Of a stretch of 64,000 bases of DNA, positions 10,881 through 22,199 are shown piece after piece. Position numbers and translations under genes: made by a program. The stretch is from Zopfochytrium polystomum (lineage: Eukaryota; Chytridiomycota; Chytridiomycetes; Chytridiales; Chytridiaceae). A model generated the notes under the pieces. That model saw nothing but the letters and a program-made list of their open reading frames with translations. It was not told where the DNA came from and made no database searches. Position 1 is the stretch's first letter. Every line of letters begins with the position of its first letter. The DNA is taken from assembly GCA_025765615.1 (NCBI GenBank), contig JAIVFJ010000162.1, positions 1 through 64,000 of the forward strand, in the 5' to 3' direction.

Positions 10881-10984
10881 TCCTCACCTCCCACCACTCC
10901 ACTTTCAATCCAGCTCCCTTCACGCATCCCTGCTTTCATCCATTGGACGTGCCCCTCCTCCCTGCTGCCCTTGCTCATACCCAC

Positions 10985-12060
10985 CCATCCTTGACCTTTG
11001 ACACTGATGGCTCCCTACGCAAGGAGGGCTTCATGGCTGGCTCTGTTGTTTGCCTTGACCTTAACTTTGAATTTTCTCTTGCCCTCCCTCCACTCTTCCA
11101 CCACTGCTGAAATCGCTGCTCTCCTTGCTGCCCTCTCCATCACTGCAAAGTTTTCCCTGCCCCTCACTTTTCGACTTGACAATCTTGGAGTGGTTCACAC
11201 CTTTGAGAAACTCTTTCCCTCAAACTCCTTTAGTCCCCATCCGCACAGCAAGCTCAACACACCTCCTCTCTCTGATTCCCTCCATCGTCTTTTGCACACC
11301 ACTTCCCACCCCACCCTTTGGGCATGCGTTGCAGCCACTCTACAGTCTTGGATTGGCCCCCCTCCACAAGTTTCCTGGGTTCGTGGACACAACAGCGACG
11401 CAGACAACAAACGAGCAGACAAGCTGGCATCATCTGTACCCTCGACTTCCAACCCAACTTGTTACCAATCCTCTCACAACAGATCCTCCCAGCCACCGCC
11501 TTCATCTCAAATGCCCCGGTCTTGGGCCAACTTTGACGACAACTGCGTCTTCCCACAGGTCTCTCTCATCATTTTGCACTTCTGAACACCTCAGCCTTTG
11601 CCCACATCACCCACAGCCCTGACCTAGTTCATTGGGAAGCCACATTTCTTGTTCTCCACTCTGGAATTAAACCCTCTTCCCTCTTTGGCACCCTCCCTGG
11701 CTCTGCTTGTCGCAAGTATCGACTTCAAATCCTCAGCAACACTTTGCCCACCCAAAAGTTCTACACCAACGACACCCTCAAGGCTACCTCAATGGCCTTT
11801 GTCGTCGATCCCACCACGCTTTGGAAACCACAGAGCTTGTCTGGCAATGCCCTGCAGCTGCTGACGCCATTTCCATGATTCGCAAGCTAAAACTCTTTCC
11901 TCCTCTGTTCCTCCTGCACCTCATGGTCGCTCTCCTCCTCAAGCCCATCCCATTTACTGGCTCTCCTGCCCTGAATTTCTTGTTGACAATCAATCTTGTA
12001 TCAATTTTTCCTCCCTCCTTCGTGGCTTTATCCCCAATCCTTTTGTGACACCTTGAACAA
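10985..12060 (+). mobile_element. 3' fragment of a LINE: RNase H domain and C-terminal tail
   Basis: Frames on the plus strand contain all four RNase H active-site blocks: DTDGS near 11000, TTAEIAALLAAL near 11105, FRLDNLG near 11170 and SWVRGHNSDADNKRAD near 11370. The first block is one frame off from the others, so the domain is frameshifted near 11095. Downstream, a Cys/His-like tail (ETTELVWQCPAAADAI near 11835) matches the end of LINE polyproteins that carry RNase H. No reverse transcriptase is present upstream, as expected of a 5'-truncated LINE copy. The copy ends near 12060 at CAAATAAGAGAG. Confidence 0.75.
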
Positions 12061-12434
12061 ATAAGAGAGAAGAAATTTTCCGACTGGTCGCTGTGGGATT
12101 TAATTAAAGAAGAAAAAATTCTCTGCATGGGTGGCGGGAGCAAGACAGACAGCCACACGAAATGACCGAGCTCAGTTTTTTTTTCCGACTGAATGTGTTA
12201 TATCAAAAAAATAGTAAGAAGAAAAGCAAGAAGGTGTGAAGATATCGGGATGGATGGCACTGGCTGTGGGTGATCTAACGGATGGAATGGGAAGGAGATG
12301 GAGGCAACTAGGGAAGACTAGATTTTTTCGTTATTGATTTTATTGTCACGTGCGCGGGCTTATCCTAACAGAAGGCGCTGCGGCATCATTAACTTCTTCG
12401 CAAATTTTATTGCATTTACTTTGCTCATCTCTCA
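12061..12434. other. Intergenic, no gene seen
   Basis: AT-richer spacer between the LINE remnant and the ankyrin-repeat gene, with short A/T runs. Nothing in it could be assigned. Confidence 0.5.
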
Positions 12435-12880
12435 TCAATGTTCTGCGCCAAGCGCGTTCAAAAGCCCCACAACCTCCGCTCTCCCCGCGGCCCTCGCCCT
12501 TTCCAGTGGTGTCGCGCCGTCCCCGTCTCGAGCGTCCACGGGCATGCCGCACACGGTGACAAGGTAGTCAGTCAACCACTCGTGCGCTTCCACACTCGGC
12601 GGCATAGTGGAGAATGGGCCTGCGGGCGAACGGATGGTAGGAGGACGCGGTCTCCCAGTCGTCGTCATCGGCGGTCGCTGCGACGCCGCACTCGCCGACC
12701 AGAAGCTCCAAGAGCCACCGGCTGTCGCTGGCTGCCGCGTGGTAAAGCAGGCCGGGCTCGGCTGGGTCTGCGCCGTTCGCGAGGAGCACGCGAGCAATGT
12801 CGAGGGGGTCGGCGGGTGTCGCGGGGCCGCCGGCGGGGGCGGCGGCGGGGGCGGCGGCGGGGGCGGTGGAAGGAGGTGAG
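12435..12880 (-). pseudogene. Ankyrin-repeat protein fragment with a frameshift
   Basis: Reading the minus strand from about 12880: an Ala/Pro-rich lead, then DIARVLLANGADP, LLYHAAASDSRWLLELLV and PILHYAAECGSARVVD, typical ankyrin helices (LHYAA and LL.NGADP signatures). The frame stops at about 12568. The continuing repeat (DYLVTVCGMPVDARDGDGAT, then PLERARAAGRAEVVGLLNAL) is in another frame and ends at 12435. A one-base change separates the halves, so this is a broken gene or a base-calling error. No convincing start codon is seen; the 5' end may be an unrecognised exon. About three to four ankyrin units remain. Confidence 0.6.
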
Positions 12881-13460
12881 AAGAACCATCCGCGTGCGAT
12901 ATTTGTTTGGAACGATCAAAGCGATGATTGAGAGATCCACCGCCAAAGTGATGTAAGAGCGTTTGGAAGGATTGATCTGTTCTGCGAGAGGGAGATCGAG
13001 AGAGAGATCTAGAGAGATTGAGGATTGTGATTCTACACTGAGATTAGGTTGGAATAATCGTCTGCCGCCCGGAGAGGGTATCATTTGGACGGTGGAGAGG
13101 GCCCATGAGGCTTCCACAGAGTATGTTTTTCACGTTTTTTTTTTTTTTTTTTTTTTTGAGCAAGGGGTTTTTGGTTTGGCCCACGAAGTGAGCGAACGCA
13201 AGCCGGGTCGTAAACCGCAAACCAAAAAAAAAAAAAAAAACATCAACAGACACACACACACACACCACCGCCAACCCAACCCCGTCTTCTCGTTCCGTTC
13301 ATCGCTCTCAGCGCCCAGCGTCAACTTCCCCCCCCCGGACCACCTCCCGCCCACTTTCACTCTCCCGTCGGCCCCAATCAAACCCAAAAAACATTTCAAT
13401 CTCCACTCGAATCATCACTCCCAGCCCTGCGTCAACACAAACCTCTGCCCCCCCGTCACG
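12881..13460. other. Low-complexity spacer
   Basis: Contains a GGCGGGGGC-type run (about 12825-12870), AGAG repeats, a T-run at 13138-13157 and an A-run followed by (CA)n near 13224-13264. No gene is supported. It forms the 3' flank of the minus-strand rhamnosidase gene. Confidence 0.5.
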
Positions 13461-16053
13461 TTAAACACCGCCCCGACCACCACCCCCCCCATTCACCCTC
13501 GTGACCACCGACTTCCCCACACACTTGCCCTTTGTCGCCGCGAGCACCTCCTGCGGGATCACCACAGACCCGGTCGTCCCCGTGGGCGCGTCGACCGTAA
13601 CTCCAAACAACCCGTCGCCGTCGAGGGTCCACTCGACCGCGATGGCACCTCCCCTTGGGGTCGGCACGCGGCCCCTTGCGTACTGCAAGCCGAGGGTGAC
13701 GGGGGCGACGGTCCACTGGGCGTAGGCCGGGGCGAGCGGGCGGACGCCGAGGACGTACCTGGAGAGCTCGGCGGTGGGGCCGGAGGCCCAGGCGTGGCAC
13801 GTGGACGTGATTGCGCCGAGACCCGGTCCCCCCGCGGGCGAGACCGCTTCCCAGAAGCAGCCGGAGTAGGACGCGCCCAGCGGGTCGGCCATGGGGGCCC
13901 ACAGGGACCGCAGGAGTCGCAGGGCGGCGGCGGAGTCGGCGGTGGCGAGAGCGGCGCGGAGGTGGAATGCGGAGGCGTAAGGGCTGATGATGTCCGCGAA
14001 GCCCGTCGCGGCGGGGGAGAAGGGGCGCGGGCCGACCGGGGTGTGGAGCTGGTCCAGGGAGGCGAGGACGCGGGCCGGGGTGTCGGCGGATCGGGCCGCC
14101 GCGGCGCCGGAGAGGATGGCGAGGGCGTTCGCGTCCTGCGCAAAGGCGGTCGTGATGTTTTTGCTGACGACGTAGGCGCCCAGGGCTTCGCTCCACAGCT
14201 CGGCGTTGATGGCGGTGCGGAGGCGGGTGAGGCGCTGGGTGTAAGCGGTGGCGTCGCGGCCGGCGGCTTGCAGGAGCGGGATGGATTCCTGGAGGGTGTA
14301 AGCGTACAGGGTGTTGAATTTCGTGACGACGCCGTCCTGGGCCGGGTCGTAGTAGTTCCAGTCGCCGCCAGAGGATTTTGTCGCGACGCTAAAGAGCCCG
14401 GACGGGGTGGTCTGCGAGTCAGCCCAGTCCAGCATCTTTGCAATCTTTGGCGCCCACGCCGCGGCGACGGCGGGGTCGCCGGTGGCTTGGTACAGCTGGG
14501 TCGCGGCGGTGAGGAGGGTGAACGAGTACCCGATCAGGCCGGTGAGGTTGGCGTCGATCGGGGTCGTGAGCGGAGCCTGCTGGATCTTTGCGGTGGGGGC
14601 GAAGAAACCCGGGGTGAGCTGCAGCGAGCCGAGGAGGTCGAGGGTGCCAGCGATGTAGCTGACGCCGTAGGTGCTGACGAGGGCGGAACCGGCGGACAGG
14701 TCGAGGTCGCCTGCGTAGGTGATGCGGTCGCGCTTGGAGCCGTCGACGAGGGTGTCGGCAGGGTTGTCGCCCATGAGAAAGTCTTTGAGGAACGACGGGT
14801 CGGTCAGAGGGGATGAGTAGATGAGCGCGCCGGCGGGGGTGGTGGCGGACAGGTCGCGGAAGACGCATGCGTGGCCAAAGGACGCGCCGAGGCCGAACGA
14901 GCCGAAGAAGGAGCTGGTCTGCGAGAAGGCGAGCACCTTGACGCCGTTGATGGACACGGCGATGTCGGTCAGCGCCACGGAGACGGCGACGGCGTGCCAC
15001 GAGCCGAGGGCGACGGCGACGGCGGCGGGCAGCGTCGCGGACGCGAGCGGGGTGTCGCCGCCGAGGTCCGAATGGCCAAAGTACGCGGCGATGGAGCGGT
15101 CGGCGACGTTGCAGACGATGTAGATGCCGGCGTTGAGGGTGTCGGCGAGCACCGAGAAGCCGAAGCCGCCCTTGAGCGGCTTGACGGAGAAGGCGAGGTT
15201 GTAGTACATGAGCTGGGCTGCCGCCGCGCCGAACAGCACCTGCGGCGCCTGGCTCTCCGCGCGGGCCCCGTCGCTCGACACGGTCAGAAAGTTGGGGACG
15301 GTGTGGGCGGGGATGCTGTTGAGCTGGATGGTGCGGGCGCCGGCGCGCCAGATTGCGGTGATGCTGTCGTCCGAGCTTTCAAAATAACCGGGCAGCGCGT
15401 CCAGGGGCGTGGTGTCTGTCGTCGGGTGCGCCCCGACGTTGCGAAGCACGAGCTCCCCGACGGTCGAGAGATTCAGCTTTTGGTAGCGGAACCCGCCTTG
15501 GATGAGGCGGTTGGTCACGACCGTCGGGCCCGTGATGTTGTACACGTTTACGCGGTACGTGTCCATGGCCGCCGCCAGAGGCAAAGGGCCGTCGGCCTTT
15601 TTGGTGCGGAGAGCAGGGGAGGGGGATGCGCAGTGTCAGACCGGGCAATGAAGGAAGCTGTGGAGTGAGAGGATGGAAAGCGGGAACGGAGAATAATGAG
15701 CTTACCATGTAGTTTGCGTCGAGCACGCTGCGGACCTCCGCGTAGGTGATTTCCAAGCGCGACGTGTCGCCTGCGGCCGAGACGACCTCGAAGGTCGGGA
15801 AGCCCTCGATGTCGGCGCCATGGTCCACGACGACGACGGCCGGGCTGCCAGGCGACGACGTCAGCACGATGGGGCTTGGGTCTGTGGCGGCGACTGCTGC
15901 GGCTACTGCTGAGGACGACGACGACGGCGACGACACCAACGACCACGTCGGAGCGGCTGCCGCGGGCGAGGGGGCGGCGAGGACGAGCAGCGCGAGCGTC
16001 GTTGACAGTGACGAAGCGGAAAGCGAAAGGAGGAGGCGGCGGAAAAGCGGCAT
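13461..16053 (-). CDS. Secreted alpha-L-rhamnosidase-like glycoside hydrolase (GH78 type)
   Basis: Two exons, 16053-15706 and 15596-13461, give about 827 residues. The first exon starts with a signal peptide (MPLFRRLLLSLSASSL, hydrophobic stretch, small residues before APTW), so the enzyme is predicted to be secreted. The second exon contains an LamG-like beta region followed by the (alpha/alpha)6 barrel of GH78-type rhamnosidases: DGSKRDRITYAGDLDLSAGS carries the general-acid Asp region. FWEAVSP holds a candidate catalytic Glu, and TCHAWASGP and LGVRPL are typical C-terminal barrel and cap motifs. Expected role is removal of terminal rhamnose from plant or algal glycans and glycosides. Its start is 1.6 kb from a divergently transcribed Zn2Cys6 regulator. 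Exact substrate is not certain. Confidence 0.85.
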
Positions 16054-16103
16054 TATGGCGCAGTAGAGTAGTAGTGTGGGTCCGGGGGGGAGAGTCTTGC
16101 TGC

Positions 16104-16108
<5 letters not shown>

Positions 16109-16167
<59 letters not shown>
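16109..16167. repeat. (CT)n microsatellite
   Basis: Nearly pure CT dinucleotide run about 59 bases long, about 60 bases upstream of the rhamnosidase start codon. Confidence 0.95.
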
Positions 16168-16171
<4 letters not shown>

Positions 16172-16403
16172 CTCTTTCTCTCTCTCTGATTCCTGTTTCT
16201 CTTCCGCACAGCGTCTTTATGGGGAGTTGGTTCTTTCACTTGTGCTTGCTGATTCACAAAATCTCGCGGGTAGCTCGCGAGTTTTGTACTCGGAAAGAAA
16301 AGAAACACACATCAACCAACACAACGTCAAAGGGAGCTGCGTTGGATCGGAGCGGTGTCGCGTCGGCCGGGCCGGCGGAAACCGGAGGAAAAAAAAAAAT
16401 TTT

Positions 16404-16452
16404 TTTTGTTTGTTTGTTTGTTTGTTTGTTTGTTTGTTTGTTTGTTTGTTTG
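16404..16452. repeat. (TTTG)n microsatellite
   Basis: About twelve TTTG units following an A-run and T-run. Confidence 0.95.
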
Positions 16453-16653
16453 TCTTTTTGGATGTGGGCACATTGCAATTGTGAAGTGCGGCGGATCCAG
16501 CGGATCCCACCCTTCCTCTCCATTTCACTGTCTTCGATGCAGGCACGACGACGGACGACGCGGATCCCGTCGCGCGCTTTCGAACACGTGTGTCCGCGAC
16601 AAGAACCTTACTTATTTTACAATAGATTTACACAAACACACACACACACACGC

Positions 16654-16657
<4 letters not shown>

Positions 16658-16721
<64 letters not shown>
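16658..16721. repeat. (CT)n microsatellite
   Basis: Pure CT run about 63 bases long, preceded by a short CA run. Confidence 0.95.
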
Positions 16722-16725
<4 letters not shown>

Positions 16726-17055
16726 TCTCTCCGCATACAACGGACTCCGCTTCATGTGAATCAGTGACACACACACTCCCCCCCACAAGCGAACGACCTT
16801 CACAAATCCAATCCGCCACGCATGGAAATATCCTTGTGTAAATAGAAAACTTTAATTGAAAGGAGTATAAATTGGATCAGACCGACGGCTTGTGCGGTGC
16901 GCGGTCCGTTTGTTTCGCAGTTGTCGCACGCCGGCATCTGTTCCCGCATGCAATTTGCTCCTCGAAATTCGGGTTCCACAGAGTGCAGCCCCCTTCCCGC
17001 CCGCCCTCCCCCCTCCCCCCCGCACGGCTTGCCTTCCTTCCTTCAACCAGGAGAC

Positions 17056-17056
<1 letters not shown>

Positions 17057-17088
<32 letters not shown>
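17057..17088. repeat. (TTG)n microsatellite
   Basis: About eleven TTG units. Confidence 0.9.
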
Positions 17089-17089
<1 letters not shown>

Positions 17090-17642
17090 GTTTGTTGGTT
17101 GTTGTTGCCTCGTCGCCCTCAGCTCCTGCCCCCCCTGCCCCGCTGCCTCTCTGCAACAAGAAGAAGCAATCGAGCGTGCGTGGGCAGGTAACACACACCC
17201 ATACTCACACACACTCACACTCACACTCACACATACGCACGATACGACTCGAGACCGGTTCAAATCAAAATCGGGACTCTGAAGGAAATGAAAACAGGAG
17301 ACATATTTATTTCTATTTTTATTTACATAAAAACATGCAGTTGTTGTAATCATATGTGTGGTTTTGTTTGTTTTGGCTCTCTCACTCATGTCACCTCATG
17401 TAGTTGTTTGCGGCAGTGTTTTGAGTGGAACGTTTTTTATTTTGTTTTTTTTTTTTTTCTTTTCTTTTTCTTTTTCTTTTGTTTTGGTTGCTGGATTGGG
17501 CAAAAGTATTTTCCCGACCAAATGACAAACAGAAAAAAGAAAAAACCTTTTTCACTTCTCTCCCGACTCAGCCGACACCGACCCAACACACGCCACACAC
17601 GCCACACACGACACACAAGCAAACATCAAACAACCAGCAGCA

Positions 17643-17747
17643 ATGAACTTGTCGTCGTCGACGTCGTCGTCCTCGGCGGCCGGTTCGTCTTCGTCGTCGG
17701 CGGCGGCGGCGGCGGCCGTGGTGGCTGCAATGGCGGCGGCCGCTTCA

Positions 17748-17780
<33 letters not shown>

Positions 17781-20572
17781 TCGTCGTCGTCGTCTTCTTC
17801 ATCGCCATCGTCAAAGTCCTCGCCGGGGTCGTCTTTGTCGTCGTCCTCCTCCTCCTCCACTTCGCCGTCGCCGTCCGATTCGACCGCTACCGCTTCTGCT
17901 GCTGCCGTTGCTGCTCCTGCTACACGCACCGCCCCGCTGCTCTCTGCCGCCGATCGCCGTGGGCTCGCTCGGAGATGGTATTATTCAGATATACAACCCA
18001 CTTAGTTCATGCGATGAGAGCGAGAGCGAGAGAGAGTGAGAGAGAGACAGACAGGGAGAGAGACTTTGTGTGTGTGCGCTGAGAGACAGACTCTTGCACA
18101 AGCACACTCAAACTCTCACACTCACACAAACAAATTGACACTCACACGAACACTCACTCAAACCACACCCCTCAATCCGCCTCAGGTCTTGCGAGACGTG
18201 TCGATCTCGCAAACGCAAATGCGACGGCGTCCGCCCGCGGTGCGGCTTTTGCGTCATGAAGAATATCGCCGCCCCTTGCACGTTCCTGGGCTACTCGATG
18301 AAGTCGGACGCCGCTGTCCCCGCCCCTGCCTCGTCAAGCAGCAGCTTCATCACCACAACCACCGCCACCACGGACCACAAGACAATCATCGCACCAGAGT
18401 CCAACGCCTCTGCCGCCGTGATCTCTGCTGGGTCGTCGCCTGTTCCCTCGAGCGGCTACAGACAACCGCTTGACGCTCGAAACGTCGTGTGTCGTGGGCT
18501 GTACGAACTGCCTGGATCTGTTCTCGAGATGCACACGTGGCCGCCTTTCCCCCACGCACCCGGCGGCGACGACGGCGCATCGCCCAAAGATACCCTCGCC
18601 GTGCGGCACGGCTCGGGCCTCGAGGAGGAGGCGCTCCTTCTCGATGCGTTTTTCCACACTTGTCGTATGCCGTTCCAAATCATCCATCAGCTGTCGTTCA
18701 TTCGAAACAAGCGCAACGCTTCTCCGTTCCTAAGGTCTGGATTGCGGGAAAGAGGGACTGGGTGTGTGTGGGAGGGAGGGACCCGTTTCGCCGCGCGATG
18801 GACCACCCACGCGGTGTTTTTTGGAGGAGCTGAACAGTCTTTTCCTGCACAGAGCTGCAATGTGCGCCATGGGGGCGTCCACAACCACTCTGATGCCGCT
18901 CCCGAAAACGGTTTGCATGTGGTACTACAAACAAGCCCGGTTGAAATCTTCACAAGCGTGCGAAGCCCCCTCGGTCGAAAACGTGCAAGCCATGTTGATC
19001 CTGTCGTACCTATCCCTTCGTCAGTCCGTTTGTCGTGTTCTCTCTGACGCTGAACTCTTATACTGAAACAATGATGTCTTGTGCTGTCCCTAGTTCTTGG
19101 ACGCTTACATCTGGGAAGAAATCAGCTTGGTCTGGCCTGCAGAATGGTTTGTGTGTGTCTGGCCGCGACGAATTTGCCTCCTAAACCCATTCCAAAAGGC
19201 GACGTTCTTGCAATTAGATGTCGATCCAGACTTTCTCCCTGAGCCCATGTCCATGGTGGAAAAGGAAACCCGGAGGCGCTGTTGGTGGACCTGTTTCTTG
19301 ACCGAGCGATGTACGTAAAACTCTGCTTTCGCTGCGCACCGCGGTTTCATTCCCCCCCCCCCCTCTGACCATACACACGCAAAATGACGACAAACAGTCG
19401 TTTCAATCAATTGTTCCCGCCCTTCATTTATCCGTCAAGTCGACCGCCCGGTGCTGCCAATATGCGACGAAGAGTTTTGGCTGTCGCTGGATCCTGGCGT
19501 TGCACCGTGCTTTGAACCCGTGCCCGCCAATCCGTTTGTCGAAATGGCGAATCTTTTCGACATTTATTTGAACATTGTCGAAGCGGTGCTGTCGCAGCCA
19601 AAGCCCGGATCGGAGGACGCGCGCCTGCGGCTTATCGGCCTGGAAGTGAAGCTCGAGGAATGGAAACTGTCGCTCGACCCGAAGCTGAGGAAGCACTGCA
19701 AACCGCTATCCGACGCAGCAGCTGATCCTCTCCAGGAAGACGTGCCAGCGCTGGACCCACACGTCCTGACGCTCGTTTGCGTCTACCACAGCTCCATCCT
19801 CATGCTCACCCACTTTCCCCTCATCGAGTTTGCGCGAGGCGCCACCCAACTCCGCACCCGCGAAGCCGAGCTCACGTCCGCCGCCATCATGCACCTCTCC
19901 GCGCACGTACCGACCCTGTCCCGCAGCCTCTCCTCCGCCCTTGCCATTGCCACCGCCGCCGCGTCCCTCGACAAGCACGCCCGCCCCTGCCCGACCTTTT
20001 GCACCATGGCGTTCCTCACCGCCGCAGAGCACCTCGCCCTGGCCAAAGCAATCCTGCAGCTCCTGCCCCTCTCCGTCCCGCTCTACCACCTCCACTCCAC
20101 CCAGACGAACCCCTTGTCCCCGAGCCCGCCGCCGTCCAGCAGCCTCGTCCACACGCGTCTCCGCCAGCTCGTCGCCTTCCTCGGCACCCGCCGCGCCGAG
20201 AAACCCGTCTTTTGCATCCCGCACGCGGCTTTCTCCGCCCTCCTCCGCGACCCGCTCGCGTACCCGCTCGTCCCCGCGCGGTCCAGCGCCGCGCAGGGGT
20301 CGCTGCTGGCGGAGGCCGAGCGCATCTGGGCCGCGGAAGAGTTCAAGCACTACGTCAAGAACATTACGTTTTCCGCCGTCGCGGCCGCCGCGAGGGCCGC
20401 CGCCGGCCGCAGCGTGGGCGACGGGGCGGCGGCGGCTGCGAACGACGGCGACGACGGCGACGACGGTGGCAGTGACGGCGGCGGCGACTCCCGCTCTACC
20501 AGCGAGGACGCGGAGGCGATGGACGAGCAGACGCTGATCACTCTCGAGGAGCTGTTGCACGGGCTGGAGTGA
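17643..20572 (+). CDS. Zn2Cys6 fungal-type transcription factor
   Basis: Six exons: 17643-17977, 18186-18734, 18853-19019, 19094-19146, 19199-19310, 19398-20572 (about 796 codons); all junction phases agree. Exon 1 encodes a Ser/Ala homopolymer-rich N-terminus from TCG repeats. Exon 2 begins with the binuclear zinc cluster, SCETCRSRKRKCDGVRPRC then GFC and a sixth Cys after MKNIAAP, a DNA-binding module specific to fungi. Exons 3-6 carry the fungal trans-acting domain: LRAAMCAMGA, QAMLILSYLSL, GLACRMATFLQLDVDP, EKETRRRCWWTCF, and DRPVLPICDEEFW. The C-terminus is Asp/Gly-rich. A nuclear regulator; its divergent neighbour, the rhamnosidase gene, is a candidate target by position only. One donor (GTCTGG at 18735) is weak. 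Confidence 0.88.
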
Positions 20573-21847
20573 TGAGAAAGGGGGTGGCGCGGGAGCCCCC
20601 CAACTGCGAAAATGTCCCTCCCAATACCCGCGGTAGAGGGGAGTGTTTTTTTTGTTTTTTTTTTTTTTTTTTTTTTTTTTTTTGTAAATCGAGGTAGAAC
20701 TTTTTTCGTCTCCGTTGTTGGCAGCTCCTTTTTTTTGGAACCATTTGTAATACACAGTCTTTGCAAACGAAAGAGGGGAAGAAAAAAAAAAAAAAGGATT
20801 CCGTTGGAACATGCCCTTGTGTTTGATTCCATCCTGTTCCATCCAACTCTCACCGACCTCATCCTCGTCGCACCCCTCCCCTTGCTTCCACCACGCTCGC
20901 TAGGCCATCGGCGAAATCAGATTTCAACGCCTTGCCAGAATAGCGCTCTAACCCTGCAAGGAGGCGCGGGTTTCCCCTTTTCGCGAGGGAGTTTTGCTTT
21001 GAGGGTTTTTAAGGAACGCCAGACTTTTTTTTTTTTTTTGGGGAACGGCGAGTGTTTTACTCAATACGACGCTTCCCACAAAAACCCGCGTGTTAGGGGG
21101 GAGGAACCAAAAAAAAACGCCGTTCCGTTCCAGGTCCGTCGTTGGCGTAAAAAGGCGCAAAGCTTTACGCCGTGCCAAGCCTGCCTCGACTCGGTGTGCT
21201 AGGTAAATCGCAGCATCGCTGGGGGGCAAAAAAGGAGGTGGTGTCGCTGGGAGATCAAAACCCAGGGGGAGGGGCGAGGGTTTGACTGGCCGCCCCTCTT
21301 TTTTTTTTTTTTTTTTTTTTTTGGCTTGGACATGCCGGTGCTCGAAGGAAAAAAAAGAACTCCAAGCGGGTTCTCAACGTTGAAAACAAAAAAAAAAAAA
21401 ATGTGGAAACAGCTTCTCATTTTTTTTTTTCATTTTTTTTTTCCCCCCGGCTTTGAAAACCCCCCCTCCCCTCTCGAATTTGTTGCATCGATGCCATATC
21501 TTTGGAGCGCTATTTTTTGTGTTGTAACTGTTGCGCACGGGGAAAACGGTACATATCAAAAGACGGAAAGATGAGCTGAAGGGGGGTGCGATCCTCCTTG
21601 AAAAACAGATGAAGGGGGTGGAGGTAGAAGGGGGGGGTAGGCCCCCTCTATCTCCCCCTTCCCCTTGGCCTTTTCGTGTTTGTTTTCTTTTTTTTCTTCT
21701 TTTTTTTTCTTCCTTTTTTCTTTTCCTGCCAACACGATAAAGTTTGGTGAAATCAAGAGAGGGACAAATTAATTTTCAACTCCGCGCCAACCGCGCGACA
21801 TCCGCTCAAATAAGCAATTACCTTGCCCCCCATCACACAGACACCCA

Positions 21848-21911
<64 letters not shown>

Positions 21912-22199
21912 AAACGCCAAAGCCCTGAATGTTTTGGCAGCGGTAACCGTCCCAAGCGTTTTGCGAGCGCGAAGTATCAGATGTATGAGACCTCTGGACC
22001 GTGGCAGCTATTTATTCTTTTCTCTTTTTTTTATTTTTCATGTGGAAGTGAAAAAAGAAGTGGAAAGATAGTCTTCACTGTGGAAGATCGATCGAGGAGT
22101 GATGACCCTCCCAGCGAACAAACCCACAACGAAGGAGAAGAAGTAAAAAGGGATGGAGGGAGGGGGGGCCAGCAAAAAAAATAATTTTGGCACACAAAA
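20573..22199. other. Intergenic low-complexity DNA, no gene seen
   Basis: Many T- and A-runs (20646-20683, 21299-21322, 21422-21442) and a long (AC)n tract. Open frames are short and composed of homopolymer translation. It separates the convergent transcription-factor and RTA1-like genes. Confidence 0.6.
21852..21910. repeat. (AC)n microsatellite
   Basis: Nearly pure AC run about 58 bases long. Confidence 0.95.

Larger units (their letters stand above)
16054..17642. promoter_or_regulatory. Divergent promoter region rich in microsatellites
   Basis: This 1.6-kb spacer lies between the start codons of the minus-strand rhamnosidase gene and the plus-strand Zn2Cys6 factor. It holds two long CT tracts, a TTTG tract, a TTG tract and CA/CT-rich patches. 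Inverted CGG/CCG pairs, the usual Zn2Cys6 targets, occur in several places (for example near 16365-16385), but none stands out enough to call a site. Confidence 0.4.

Noticed and set aside
9293..10984. A 563-residue minus-strand open frame covering the first TIR-gene exon and far upstream
   Set aside because: The upstream part translates repeats and homopolymers and is not conserved in the paralogue at 34 kb. Only the segment from 9874 downstream is shared, so the longer start was not used.
12963..14816. A 617-residue plus-strand frame
   Set aside because: It runs antisense to the rhamnosidase exon, and its Gly/Arg/Glu-rich text is the mirror of GC-rich codons.
17745..17800. TCG repeat as a non-coding microsatellite
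   Set aside because: It lies in frame in exon 1 of the Zn2Cys6 gene and encodes a Ser run, so it was described with the gene.
19700..20540. Long antisense and out-of-frame frames over the transcription-factor exon
   Set aside because: Shadows of a GC-rich coding exon whose sense frame has clear family motifs.
21840..22071. His/Thr-rich open frames over CA repeats (also at 39.7, 53.5 and 55.9 kb)
   Set aside because: They are translations of dinucleotide repeats in all frames.
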